From: Janthinobacterium sp. 1_2014MBL_MicDiv
GTDB taxonomy: Bacteria > Pseudomonadota > Gammaproteobacteria > Burkholderiales > Burkholderiaceae_D
Direction: 5' to 3'
Assembly (NCBI RefSeq): GCF_001865675.1
Contig: NZ_CP011319.1
Location: forward strand, 5,146,001 to 5,210,000
DNA: 64,000 bases
Part shown: positions 12,934 through 22,822 of the stretch, in pieces
How the letters are laid out: each line of letters opens with the position of its first letter
Numbering within the stretch: position 1 is the first letter of the stretch
Notes under the pieces: generated by a model
The model's input: only the letters and a program-made list of their open reading frames with translations
Told to the model about the DNA's origin: nothing
Database searches by the model: none
Translations under genes and position numbers: made by a program

Positions 12934-12958
12934 GCGGCGCCCTGTCGCAAGGCGCCGC
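12934..12958 (-). other. GC-rich hairpin between porin and NosR-like gene
   Basis: GCGGCGCC (12934-12941) and GGCGCCGC (12951-12958) form an 8-bp perfect stem with a 9-base loop in the 52-base gap. No T-run follows, so it may stabilise the porin message or lower expression of the distal genes rather than terminate fully. Confidence 0.5.
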
Positions 12959-12971
12959 ATTCATTGATTGC

Positions 12972-14132
12972 TTAGAAGAAAATGATGCCGCCCAGGGACA
13001 CGCCATTCATCTTCGCTTCACCACCGGCAAAGCCTTTCGAGCGCGTCTGGCCCAGTTCGCCCACCAGGGTGATGGCGCTATTGAGCGCGTAATACGCCCC
13101 CAGGGTCAGGTTGGCATTCGACTTCAAGCCGCCCGTACCGGCCGTATCGTCATCGTTCTTGCTGATGCCGTAGGACAAGCCCAGTTTCAGCTTGTCCGTC
13201 GCCTTGTACGTGCCTTGCAGCAGCCAGTTCTTCGACTTGGTATCACCCTGGTCTGCATCGGAAAGGATGCCCAACCCTTTTCCTCCCTGGAAATTGAGCA
13301 GCACGCCTGCCGGACCCATCTGGTAAGAGCCGCCCACTTCCACCCCGCGCATCGTCAGGTCATCGACACCCGTCGTTTTCGAGGTGAATTTTTGCGACTT
13401 CACGCCCAGCCAGGCTTTCAAGCCGTCCTGCGCATACGTCAGCTGCGCCTGCACTTGCGGACTCGACTTCGAGGAATACGTCGGGCCTGCCACGATGGGC
13501 GTATCGGAGACGGGGCTGACCAAGGCCACGTCGACACCGAAGCCACCGGACTTCGGCGAGGTGTACATGATCTGGCCATAGTTGCCCAGATAGGTGTAGC
13601 CTGCGCCGATATGGCCCAGGGTCACCCGGCCCCGCTGCGTGGCCTGCACGGGGGCGCCCGAACCCAGCAAAGTCATGTCGGACAGAATGGCATTTGCGCC
13701 GAACATGCCGTAGTCGCGGCCCAGCTTGAAGGTACCCATGTGCTCGTTGCCGAACGTAAAGAATGCCTGGCGCACATCGACGACGCTGTTCTGGCTGATG
13801 GCGCTGTCCGTGGCGGTCGAGTTATAGATGCCGATCAAGGCTTTCACATCGTACTCGCCCAGGCGCGACGAGGCGGACGTGATCAAGCCATTCGGCAGCA
13901 AGCCGTTGCCGATCGTCGTGCGGTCCTTCTCGCCGCCGCAACCGAGCGCCCGGCCGCCCAGCGCCAGCCCGCCCACCGCGTCGCCCGAGCACGACACTTG
14001 CGTGTAGTAGGCGTTGACGATGCCGCCCACCGACACGGTCCAGTCGCCGGCCTTGATATCGACGGCTTGCGCCTGTCCCATCGTTGCGATAGTCATGGCC
14101 CCCAGGCTCCCCAGCTTGATGAATGCGTTCAT
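12972..14132 (-). CDS. Outer-membrane porin (Gram-negative general porin family)
   Basis: A 386-residue porin with signal peptide MNAFIKLGSLGAMTIATMGQ cleaved near AQA-VD. Repeated amphipathic strands (FKLGRDYGMFG, VTLGHIGAGYTYLG, LGAYYALN) and a C-terminal phenylalanine (GGIIFF) are features of beta-barrel porins of betaproteobacteria. The start at 14132 follows a GGGGAG site. A strong -24/-12 promoter lies 66-80 bases upstream, tying it to the sigma-54 activator at 7818. NosR-like and apbE genes follow on the same strand, so the three may form one operon. It probably admits the alcohol substrate, but specificity cannot be read from sequence. Confidence 0.88.
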   Translation of the reverse strand: MNAFIKLGSLGAMTIATMGQAQAVDIKAGDWTVSVGGIVNAYYTQVSCSGDAVGGLALGGRALGCGGEKDRTTIGNGLLPNGLITSASSRLGEYDVKALIGIYNSTATDSAISQNSVVDVRQAFFTFGNEHMGTFKLGRDYGMFGANAILSDMTLLGSGAPVQATQRGRVTLGHIGAGYTYLGNYGQIMYTSPKSGGFGVDVALVSPVSDTPIVAGPTYSSKSSPQVQAQLTYAQDGLKAWLGVKSQKFTSKTTGVDDLTMRGVEVGGSYQMGPAGVLLNFQGGKGLGILSDADQGDTKSKNWLLQGTYKATDKLKLGLSYGISKNDDDTAGTGGLKSNANLTLGAYYALNSAITLVGELGQTRSKGFAGGEAKMNGVSLGGIIFF

Positions 14133-14197
14133 GTTTTCTCCCCTTTTCTTCTGTGTTTTTAGTGTGCACACCAGTGATTGATGTAGCTCAATCTTTG

Positions 14198-14212
14198 GCA
14201 ATAAGCGTGCCC
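14198..14212 (-). promoter_or_regulatory. Sigma-54 promoter of the porin operon
   Basis: The minus strand reads GGGCACGCTTATTGC. The GG and GC elements have the required 10-base spacing, and TTGC is perfect. It is one of four such promoters in the alcohol oxidation locus. Confidence 0.82.
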
Positions 14213-14304
14213 AGCAATACACAAGGCGGAGAAAGGGGAAATCCGTTTTCAATGTGTGCAACGGCGGACCAGTCGCTGCTGACGGTGTTCAATTTTTGAC
14301 CGCC

Positions 14305-14357
14305 GCCAGCGCTTGCCGCTGGCAAGTAAACAAAAAACTGACGGCCTGGACCGTCAG
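14305..14357 (-). terminator. Terminator after the alcohol dehydrogenase, with an adjacent inverted repeat
   Basis: CTGACGG and CCGTCAG (14338-14357) pair around a 6-base loop and are followed on the minus strand by six T, ending the exaC-DUF779-dehydrogenase transcript. Just beyond lies a second dyad, GCCAGCG and CGCTGGC (14305-14323), with a 5-base loop. It could be an operator upstream of the porin promoter. Confidence 0.8.
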
Positions 14358-14420
14358 CAAAAAGAAAACACCCGGCGGACAGGGAGACACCCATCCGAGT
14401 GGCCCGGGCGCTTCACCCCA

Positions 14421-16187
14421 TTACTTCGATGCCAGCTTGAAGACCCATACGGAACCGCCCTGCTCGAGGAAGTTGACCTTCTTCGCCACTTCGCCACCCC
14501 ACAGCGGCACGGCGCCGCCCCAGCCGGAAACGACGGCGACATATTGCGTGTCGCCATCCTGCCAGGTGACGGGCGGCGCCACGACGCCGGAACCGGTCTG
14601 GAACTTCCACAGCTCCTTGCCCGTCTTCGCATCGACGGCTTTCAGGAAGCCTTCCGGCGTGCCGTAGAACACCAGGTTGCCGGCCGTGCTCATCACGCCC
14701 CCCCACAACGGCGCATTGTTCTTGATTTCCCATACGATCTTGCCCGTCTTCGGATCGACGGCACGCATGGCGCCGATGTAGTCGTCAAACAGGGGCTTGA
14801 TGGTAAAACCGGCGCCGAGGAAAGCGCCGCCTTTCTTGTAGCTGATCGGCTCGTTCCAGATATCCATGCCCCATTCATTCGCCGGCACATAGAACAGCTT
14901 GGTTTGCGGCGAGTACGCCATCGGCATCTGGTTTTTGGCACCGAGGAAAGCCGGCGCGGCAAACACGGTCGTGCCCTTCTTGCCCTCCTCTCCCTTGGTC
15001 GGGTCGCCAGGACGGCCGGCGGCGATGAAGTTCGGCCGCCCCGTTTTCAGGTCGATGCTGCTGGCCCAGGTGATTTTCTTGACAAACGGAAACGCGTTCT
15101 GCAGTTTGCCCGTGCTGGCGTCGATCACATAGAAAAAGCCGTTGCGGTCGGCCTTGCCACCGTAGCGCTTGCCATCCATGTCGAAGGTGACGAACTCGTT
15201 GGCGCCATCAAAATCCCAGGCATCGTTGGGCGTGTTCTGATACGCCCACTTGATCTGGCCCGTCTTGACGTCGAGCGCCACGGTGGAGGACGAATACAGA
15301 TTGTCGCCGGGGCGCAAATGGCTGTTCCATGGCGCCGGATTGCCTGTGCCGAAGTACGCCAGCTTGGTTTGCGGATCGTAGGTGCCACCCATCCATGTCG
15401 AGGCGCCGCCCGTTTTCCACAACTCGCCCGGCCACGTCTTGTTCGCCGTGCCGGAAATGCCATTGTCGCTGGCCTTGCCATCCTTGTCGTAGCGGTGGCC
15501 CATATGGCCTTCCACCGTGGGACGGCTCCACACCAGGTCGCCCGTCATGGGGTTGCGCGCTTCGACCCGGCCCACGATGCCGAACTCGCCACCCGACACG
15601 CCCGTCAGCAGCAAGCCTTCGGCGATCAGGGGCGCGGCCGTCATCGAGTAACCGGCCGCATAATCGTCGACCTTTTCCTTCCAGACGATCTTGCCCGTGT
15701 TCTGGTCCAGCGCCACCAGGTAGGCGTCGAGCGTGCCGAAGATCACCAGGTTGCCGAACAGGGCCGCGCCGCGGTTGACCACGTCGCAGCAGGGCATGAT
15801 GCCGTCCGGCAAGCGGTGTTCGTACTTCCACAGCTTGGCGCCGGTTTTCAAGTCGATGGCAAAGATGCGCGAATACGAAGCCGTGACGAACATCTTGCCG
15901 TTGTGAATCAATGGCTGCGATTCCTGGCCGCGCTGCTTTTCGCCGCCAAACGAGAACGACCAGGCCGGTACCAGCTTGGCCACGGTCTTGTCATTGATTT
16001 GCGTCAACGGTGAATAGCGCTGCCCCTGCGTACCCATGCCAAACGACAAGATACTCGCTGGATTCTTCGCCGTGCTGTCGAGCATGGCACTGGTGACATT
16101 GCCGACGTCGACCGCCTGGGCCAACGACGCCAGGGATGCCAAACCCACACTGACGACTACCCCCATGATTTTTTTCTGCACAATCAT
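14421..16187 (-). CDS. PQQ-dependent alcohol dehydrogenase with lanthanide-type active site
   Basis: A 588-residue periplasmic quinoprotein with signal peptide (cleavage near AQA-VDV) and an eight-bladed beta-propeller. The vicinal disulfide Cys133-Cys134, which lies over the PQQ ring, is present. Predicted metal ligands are Glu201, Asn283 and the catalytic Asp325, with an additional Asp327 in the motif AWDFDG. In the XoxF/PedH/ExaF group an Asp two residues after the catalytic Asp marks lanthanide use, whereas calcium enzymes usually lack it. There is no C-terminal haem domain, so it needs a separate cytochrome, probably the PedF-like one at 22823. It is the last gene of an operon after exaC and DUF779. 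Substrate is probably a short-chain alcohol such as ethanol. Confidence 0.93.
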   Translation of the reverse strand: MIVQKKIMGVVVSVGLASLASLAQAVDVGNVTSAMLDSTAKNPASILSFGMGTQGQRYSPLTQINDKTVAKLVPAWSFSFGGEKQRGQESQPLIHNGKMFVTASYSRIFAIDLKTGAKLWKYEHRLPDGIMPCCDVVNRGAALFGNLVIFGTLDAYLVALDQNTGKIVWKEKVDDYAAGYSMTAAPLIAEGLLLTGVSGGEFGIVGRVEARNPMTGDLVWSRPTVEGHMGHRYDKDGKASDNGISGTANKTWPGELWKTGGASTWMGGTYDPQTKLAYFGTGNPAPWNSHLRPGDNLYSSSTVALDVKTGQIKWAYQNTPNDAWDFDGANEFVTFDMDGKRYGGKADRNGFFYVIDASTGKLQNAFPFVKKITWASSIDLKTGRPNFIAAGRPGDPTKGEEGKKGTTVFAAPAFLGAKNQMPMAYSPQTKLFYVPANEWGMDIWNEPISYKKGGAFLGAGFTIKPLFDDYIGAMRAVDPKTGKIVWEIKNNAPLWGGVMSTAGNLVFYGTPEGFLKAVDAKTGKELWKFQTGSGVVAPPVTWQDGDTQYVAVVSGWGGAVPLWGGEVAKKVNFLEQGGSVWVFKLASK

Positions 16188-16215
16188 CTCCCTCTGTTAT
16201 TAGTATGTGTATGTT

Positions 16216-16605
16216 TCAAGTGCTGCCGTGTTCACGCGGCTGGGCATGCAGCAAGGCGCACTCTTCATCGGTAAACAGGCGCGAACGCGTCAGGAAGCGC
16301 TTGCCCGTACCGTTGTCGAGTGAAAACATGCCGCCATTGCCATCGACCACGTCGATAATCAACTGGGTATGCTCCCAGTATGCAAATTGCTCGAGTCCCA
16401 TGTAGAACGGCGTGCCATTCAGATTGCCGAGATAGATATCGGTGTCGCTGATATCGAACTCGCCCAGCGCGTAGCACATGGGCGTGCTGCCGTCGCAGCA
16501 GCCGCCCGACTGAAAAAACATCAACGGGCCGTGACGCTCGCGCAACCTGTCCATCATCTCCAGCGCCGCATCGGTGGCGACCACCCTGGCAATTGCTGCA
16601 CTCAT
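16216..16605 (-). CDS. DUF779 family protein
   Basis: A 129-residue protein with the family hallmark FFQSGGCCDGSTPMC and a YMGLEQFAYWEHTQLIIDV segment. DUF779 genes commonly accompany aldehyde dehydrogenases of the ExaC/AcoD type, and here it sits between exaC and the quinoprotein dehydrogenase in one operon. The vicinal cysteines suggest a metal- or redox-related role, but the function is not established. No signal peptide or membrane segment is visible. Spacing is 28 bases to the downstream gene and 53 to the upstream one. Confidence 0.88.
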   Translation of the reverse strand: MSAAIARVVATDAALEMMDRLRERHGPLMFFQSGGCCDGSTPMCYALGEFDISDTDIYLGNLNGTPFYMGLEQFAYWEHTQLIIDVVDGNGGMFSLDNGTGKRFLTRSRLFTDEECALLHAQPREHGST

Positions 16606-16658
16606 GGCATCCTTTCTGCGCGCCGCTCCTGGCTAAGGGCGCGGCGCCTGTTGCCGGT

Positions 16659-18179
<1,521 letters not shown>

Positions 18180-18266
18180 GTCGTCCTCTATCGGTTTGTA
18201 GAATTGGAATATTGCTGCTTAAGTCAAACGTCCTGGTACAGATGGGGTGAGTACACGCAGTCCTCC

Positions 18267-18281
18267 GCAAATGCCGTGCCA
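18267..18281 (-). promoter_or_regulatory. Sigma-54 promoter of the exaC operon
   Basis: The minus strand reads TGGCACGGCATTTGC, matching the -24/-12 consensus at all conserved positions. Transcription would start about 75 bases before the exaC start codon. The activator-site cluster at 18482-18516 lies 200-250 bases upstream, the usual enhancer distance. Confidence 0.9.
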
Positions 18282-18481
18282 GCTCGCCACCCCACTACAA
18301 ACTTAGCGGGTTTTACTGCTGTTACAAGGGAGCGGCGTCAATATCGGCGCATTGATTCCCGTCAGGTGCGGGCAGCCTGGCCACGGCGCAGCGTTTGCGT
18401 TTTTGAACAAGGCGCCAATACCCTGCTCCAATCCGCACCAGCCTGGCCATTTGCGGGCTCGAGTCCGCGTCCGCTGCACAA

Positions 18482-18516
18482 TGGAACAGGTGTGCCAGAC
18501 TGGAACAGCTGTGCCT
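18482..18516. promoter_or_regulatory. Candidate enhancer site of the AcoR-like activator upstream of exaC
   Basis: The central palindrome TGTGCCAGACTGGAACA (18491-18507) is flanked by another TGGAACA (18482) and TGTGCCT (18510), giving half-sites repeated at 19-base spacing. The remaining part of the gap (18282-18481) shows no gene or clear structure. The binding protein is inferred to be the activator at 7818. Confidence 0.55.
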
Positions 18517-19471
18517 AGCGAATCACCACGCCCCACGGTAATTCGCCCACGGCAATATCGGCCACCTTGCGCGCGCTGGCCGTGTCGATGACAGACACGC
18601 TGTTCGAGCGGCCATTGGCCACGTACAGCTTGGCGCCGTCGGGCGTGATGGCCATATTCCACGGACGCTTGCCGACGGGGATAGTCGCCGTCACCTTGTT
18701 GCTCCTCGTATCGATGACCATTACCGTGCCGTCGATACCGTTCGACACATACAGCTGCTTGCCGCCGGGATGGACGACGATGCCATTCGCATTCTTGCCA
18801 GCGGGAATAGTGGCGATGGCCTTGCGCTGCATCATGTCGATTACGTACACGCCATTGACCAGCTCGCACGCCACGTAGGCGCGGGTGGAATCGGGGCTGA
18901 AGCCGATGCCGCGCGGGCGCAGGCCCACGGCAATGGAAGCCACCTGGCGGCGTTGCGCCACATCAATGACGTCGACTTGCTCGGCCTCTTCCGCACCGAC
19001 CAGCAGCCAGCGCCCGTCCGGGCTGAAGACGGCGTGTTCCGGGTTACGTCCTTGCACCTTGATATCCGCGAGCAAGTCGCCCGTATGGCCATCGATCAGC
19101 GCCACGCTATTGTTTTCCTCGACGGCCACGGCGACATGGCTGCCGTCGAGGGATGCGCTGACGCCTTCGGGCGACTTGCCCAGCGCCACACTGCGCATGG
19201 GCGTGCCAGCCGCGTTATCGATCAACAACAAGGCGCTGCTGGCCGCGTCCGTGACAAACAATTGCCGGCCGCCGGGATCAGCGGCGATGCCGCGCGGACG
19301 CTTGCCCGCCGCAATCTGGCGTACCACCAGGTCGGTAGCCGTGTCGATCACGCTCAGGGTGCCCGATTTTTCATTGGGAACATAGGCAAAAGGAGCGGCC
19401 TGGACCGCCATGCTGGCCAACACAGGCAGCAGCCAGCAAACCCGGAGCAAGCGTAAGAAGAAGTTGGGCAT
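18515..19471 (-). CDS. PQQ-catabolism-associated beta-propeller protein (YVTN repeats)
   Basis: A 318-residue exported protein. After a signal peptide (LLPVLASMAVQA-APFA) it consists of about seven YVTN-type repeats, seen as recurring segments such as GTLSVIDTATDLVVRQIAAGKRPRGIA and NSVALIDGHTG. This matches the family found beside quinoprotein alcohol dehydrogenases; its biochemical role is not known. The start at 19471 is preceded by AAGGTGATT and, 67-81 bases upstream, by a sigma-54 promoter, so it is a separate unit of the same regulon. It is divergent from the TonB receptor at 19675. Confidence 0.88.
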   Translation of the reverse strand: MPNFFLRLLRVCWLLPVLASMAVQAAPFAYVPNEKSGTLSVIDTATDLVVRQIAAGKRPRGIAADPGGRQLFVTDAASSALLLIDNAAGTPMRSVALGKSPEGVSASLDGSHVAVAVEENNSVALIDGHTGDLLADIKVQGRNPEHAVFSPDGRWLLVGAEEAEQVDVIDVAQRRQVASIAVGLRPRGIGFSPDSTRAYVACELVNGVYVIDMMQRKAIATIPAGKNANGIVVHPGGKQLYVSNGIDGTVMVIDTRSNKVTATIPVGKRPWNMAITPDGAKLYVANGRSNSVSVIDTASARKVADIAVGELPWGVVIR

Positions 19472-19537
19472 AATCACCTTTTCAATGAAAAACACAGGAA
19501 AAGCGCGCGGGAGCGGCGCAGGTGACAATTGCTGTAT

Positions 19538-19552
19538 GCAAACGCCGTGCCA
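19538..19552 (-). promoter_or_regulatory. Sigma-54 promoter of the beta-propeller gene
   Basis: The minus strand reads TGGCACGGCGTTTGC, a full match to the -24/-12 consensus. A TATAAT on the plus strand at 19563-19568 may serve the divergent TonB receptor. A dyad ACCGCG-CA-CGCGGT at 19628-19641 lies further up. Confidence 0.88.
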
Positions 19553-19674
19553 CTGGCAGGCGTATAATTTCAGCCCACCAATGGAGACATGGCAGGCATA
19601 TTGCTTGATAAAACTATGCAGACCTGTACCGCGCACGCGGTCAAGCAGGCTTTTATTCACATTGGAGAATCCGC

Positions 19675-21813
19675 ATGCAGCATCGTTTCCGCCTGAACAC
19701 CATCGCCAGCCTGTTTGTCGCCGGCAGCGCCACCTTCGCCCCCCACGCTTTCGCCACCGAGGCGGCAGACCTGGCTGGCGGGCAACTGATGGACACGGTG
19801 GTCATCAGCGGCAGCCGCATCGCCCATCCCAGCCAGGAAGTACCAGCCTCCATCGACGTGGTCGACAGCGCCCGCATCCAGGATGGACAAATCCGCGTCA
19901 ACGCCTCGGAAGCGCTGGCTGCCGTACCGGGCCTGGTCGTGCAGAATCGCCAGAACTACGCACAAGACTTGCAGATCTCGTCGCGCGGCTTCGGCGCCCG
20001 CTCGGCCTTCGGCGTGCGCGGCGTCAAGCTGATCAGCGATGGCATTCCTGCCAGCATGCCCGACGGCCAGGGCCAGGCCGCCACCTTCAACCTCGATACG
20101 GCCGAGCGCATCGAAGTGCTGCGCGGACCGTTTTCTGCCATCTACGGTAACCACTCGGGCGGCGTGATCCAGCTGTTTTCCAAGGATGGGCAAAAGCCCC
20201 CATCCGTCGAACTGAATGTGACGGGCGGCAGCGATGGCACCAGCAAGGTCGATGTCTCGACGCAAGGCCAGGCGGGCGCCATCGGCTACGTGCTCGACGG
20301 CTCGCGCTTCCGCACGGATGGCTTCCGCGACCACAGCGCCGCCACGCGCGAACAGGCGTTCGGCAAGATCACCGTCAAGCCCACCGCGGACAGCAAGCTG
20401 ACCATCGTCGCCAATAGCCTGCATCAAGGCAACACGCAAGACCCGCTGGGCGCCACCTGGACCACGTTTGCCCGCGACCCGCGCGCCGGCGAAATCGACG
20501 CGAGCGACACGCAAAACCCGAAACGCACCCTGGCCGAGCGCTACAACACGCGCAAGAGCATCGACCACCAACAGATCGGCGCCACCTACGAACAGTCGTT
20601 CGGCGACGACCGTCTGCATGTGATGGTGTATGGCGGCAACCGCGACGTGATCCAATACCAGGCATTTACCAAGGGTTTTCAGGCGCCAGCGAGCCACTCA
20701 GGCGGCGTGGTCGACTTCCAGCGCCAGTTCTACGGCATCGACACCAACTGGCTGCATGTGAACCAGCTGGCCGGTGGCAAACTGAGCACCACCATCGGCA
20801 TCGACTATGGCCGCTCCAGCGATGACCGCACCGGCTATGAAAATTTCATCGGCAACACGTTTGGCGTGAAGGGCAAGCTGCGCCGCGACGAGCAGGATGT
20901 CGTCTCCAGCCTCGATCCGTATATCCAGACGGAATGGCAAAGCGGTCCATGGCTGCTCAGCGCAGGTTTGCGCTATAGCAAAATGAAAGTTTCGGTCAAC
21001 GACCATTTCCTCAGCAATGGCAACGATAGCGGCAGCCTGGACTTCAGCCATACGACGCCAGTGCTGGGCCTGCTCTACAAGCTGACGCCGAACGTCAACG
21101 TGTACGCCAGCGCCGCGCGCGGCTTCGAGGCGCCCACCCTGAACGAACTGTTTTACTCGGGCACGGGCGCCGGTTTCAATTTCAATTTAAAACCAGCCAC
21201 CAGCACCAACCTGGAAGCGGGCGTCAAGGCCAGGGTCGCCAACAATACGCATGTGAACGCGGCCTTGTTCCAGATCAAGACCAACGACGAACTGGTAGTG
21301 GACAGTTCCAGCGGCGGGCGCACCAGCTACCGCAATGGCGGCAAAACCTTACGCCAAGGTATGGAAGTGTCGCTCGATTCCAGCCTGCCGTATGGCTTCA
21401 CGACGAAGGTGGCGCTGACCAGCCTGCATGCCGTGTATGACCAGGCCTTCGGCGCCGTTAGCGAAGGCAGCCGCTTGCCAGGCGTTCCCAGCGCCAATCT
21501 GTTCGCGGAACTGGCCTGGAAAGATACGCTCGACCGCTTCGGCGCGGCGCTGGAAAGCGTCGCCAGCAACCAGGTGTATGCGGAAGACAGCAACAGCGAA
21601 AAACCGGCGCCCGGCTACACGGTGTTCAATGCGCGGTTCAATGCCAAGCAAAGCATGGGCAACTGGCGCTTCAAGGAATTTGCCCGCCTGAACAATCTGT
21701 TTGACAAGACCTACGTGGGTTCCGTCATCGTCGGCGATAGCAACAAGCGCTACTATGAAGCGGCGCCGGGGCGCAATTGGTTGCTGGGTGTCAGCGCCCA
21801 ATACACTTTTTAA
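19675..21813 (+). CDS. TonB-dependent outer-membrane receptor, PqqU/YncD-like
   Basis: A 712-residue receptor with a signal peptide (ending near AFA-TEA), a TonB-box-like stretch MDTVVISGSR, a plug domain to about residue 180 and a 22-strand barrel ending in QYTF. The plug carries SRGFGARSAFGVRGVKL followed by DGIPASMPDGQGQ, features I associate with E. coli YncD, now called PqqU, the PQQ importer. Its place inside a PQQ dehydrogenase locus with no PQQ biosynthesis genes in view supports PQQ uptake. Lanthanophore uptake is the main alternative because the dehydrogenase looks lanthanide-dependent. It is divergent from the beta-propeller gene. Confidence 0.85.
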   Translation: MQHRFRLNTIASLFVAGSATFAPHAFATEAADLAGGQLMDTVVISGSRIAHPSQEVPASIDVVDSARIQDGQIRVNASEALAAVPGLVVQNRQNYAQDLQISSRGFGARSAFGVRGVKLISDGIPASMPDGQGQAATFNLDTAERIEVLRGPFSAIYGNHSGGVIQLFSKDGQKPPSVELNVTGGSDGTSKVDVSTQGQAGAIGYVLDGSRFRTDGFRDHSAATREQAFGKITVKPTADSKLTIVANSLHQGNTQDPLGATWTTFARDPRAGEIDASDTQNPKRTLAERYNTRKSIDHQQIGATYEQSFGDDRLHVMVYGGNRDVIQYQAFTKGFQAPASHSGGVVDFQRQFYGIDTNWLHVNQLAGGKLSTTIGIDYGRSSDDRTGYENFIGNTFGVKGKLRRDEQDVVSSLDPYIQTEWQSGPWLLSAGLRYSKMKVSVNDHFLSNGNDSGSLDFSHTTPVLGLLYKLTPNVNVYASAARGFEAPTLNELFYSGTGAGFNFNLKPATSTNLEAGVKARVANNTHVNAALFQIKTNDELVVDSSSGGRTSYRNGGKTLRQGMEVSLDSSLPYGFTTKVALTSLHAVYDQAFGAVSEGSRLPGVPSANLFAELAWKDTLDRFGAALESVASNQVYAEDSNSEKPAPGYTVFNARFNAKQSMGNWRFKEFARLNNLFDKTYVGSVIVGDSNKRYYEAAPGRNWLLGVSAQYTF

Positions 21814-21920
21814 GTACACCTGAAAAAAAGTCCATGAGCGCTGCATTGCCTGGTCGTACTGTTCGTACTGCCTGTGGCAATGCGCCTTGCCCTGAACAGT
21901 GTTCAGGCGTTCTGATGATA

Positions 21921-21955
21921 AAAAAGCCCGCGCATCGTCCGATGCGCGGGCTTTT
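21921..21955. terminator. Bidirectional terminator between the receptor and binding-protein genes
   Basis: AGCCCGCGCATCG and its exact complement pair around a TCC loop, with A-rich and T-rich flanks on either side. It serves the two convergent transcripts. Confidence 0.93.
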
Positions 21956-21973
21956 CAACTGGAGCGCGAGACT

Positions 21974-22807
21974 TCAGGGCCGCGCTTCCTTCACCCCATG
22001 TTTCTCGAAAATGGCTTTCAATTCGCCGCTGGCAGCCATCTCGTTCATGGCCGCCAGCAGCAGCTTGCCCACGTCCAGTTGCTGCCGGCTGACGGCCAGG
22101 CCCACGGCCCAGCCGGCACGCGGCAAGCGGGCGAACGCCACTTCGTTCACGGCGAAGGCCGGATCGCTTTTCAGCACGGACTCGATTTCCGAGCGATTCG
22201 CCAGCACGGCATCGAGCTGCCCCGCCTGCAATTGCTGCAAGGCTTCGGCGGCCGTGTCGAAGATGCGCACGTCGTCGCGGTACTTGCCATCGTCTTCGCC
22301 CAGCATCAGCATGGCCGCGATCGATACCTTTTCCACGCCGATGCGCTTGCCGGCCAGCGAGGCGACGCCATCGAACTGCGGCACGGCTTGCGTGCGGCGT
22401 GCCAGGCGCACGGTTTCCACGTAATACGGCGCAAAGATCTCGACCTTGTCGTTGTCGGCCATCAGTTTTTTATCGACCGGCACGTGCAGCATCACGTCGG
22501 CTGGACCGTAACCGAGGTAATGCCCCTTCCACACCATATTGCGCAAATCGTCATTCAGGTTTTCGCCGGCGGGAAATGGCAGCAGACTCAGCTTGAGTCC
22601 CAGCTTTTTCGCCAGCGCTTCGGCAATGTCGATATCGATGCCCGCGCCCTTGTCGGAAAACGGGGCGAATTCGCTATACACGGCCACCTTCAGGCTGCCC
22701 GACTGTTGCACTTTCTGCCAGTCGGCGCGTACCGGCGCGGCCGCGCACAGGGCCAGGCAAGCGAGCGCAATCATCGCGCGCGCGCGCCGGAGTTGGAATG
22801 AACGCAT
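21974..22807 (-). CDS. Quinoprotein-associated periplasmic binding protein (XoxJ/PedG-like)
   Basis: A 277-residue periplasmic protein of the solute-binding family 3 fold with signal peptide ending near VRA-DWQ. LKVAVYSEFAPFSDKG, GIDIDIAEALAKKLG and the AVLANRSEIE segment follow the amino-acid-binding-protein pattern. No ABC permease or ATPase is next to it. It lies 15 bases after a PedF-like cytochrome, the order seen in pedFG and xoxGJ loci, where such proteins are thought to help mature or activate the PQQ dehydrogenase. The start follows AAGGAATCC. True ligand unknown. Confidence 0.82.
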   Translation of the reverse strand: MRSFQLRRARAMIALACLALCAAAPVRADWQKVQQSGSLKVAVYSEFAPFSDKGAGIDIDIAEALAKKLGLKLSLLPFPAGENLNDDLRNMVWKGHYLGYGPADVMLHVPVDKKLMADNDKVEIFAPYYVETVRLARRTQAVPQFDGVASLAGKRIGVEKVSIAAMLMLGEDDGKYRDDVRIFDTAAEALQQLQAGQLDAVLANRSEIESVLKSDPAFAVNEVAFARLPRAGWAVGLAVSRQQLDVGKLLLAAMNEMAASGELKAIFEKHGVKEARP

Positions 22808-22822
22808 GGGATTCCTTCGTGA

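Noticed and set aside
18303..18869. 188-residue minus-strand frame overlapping the beta-propeller gene
   Set aside because: It is a shifted-frame shadow of the YVTN repeats and runs into the exaC control region.
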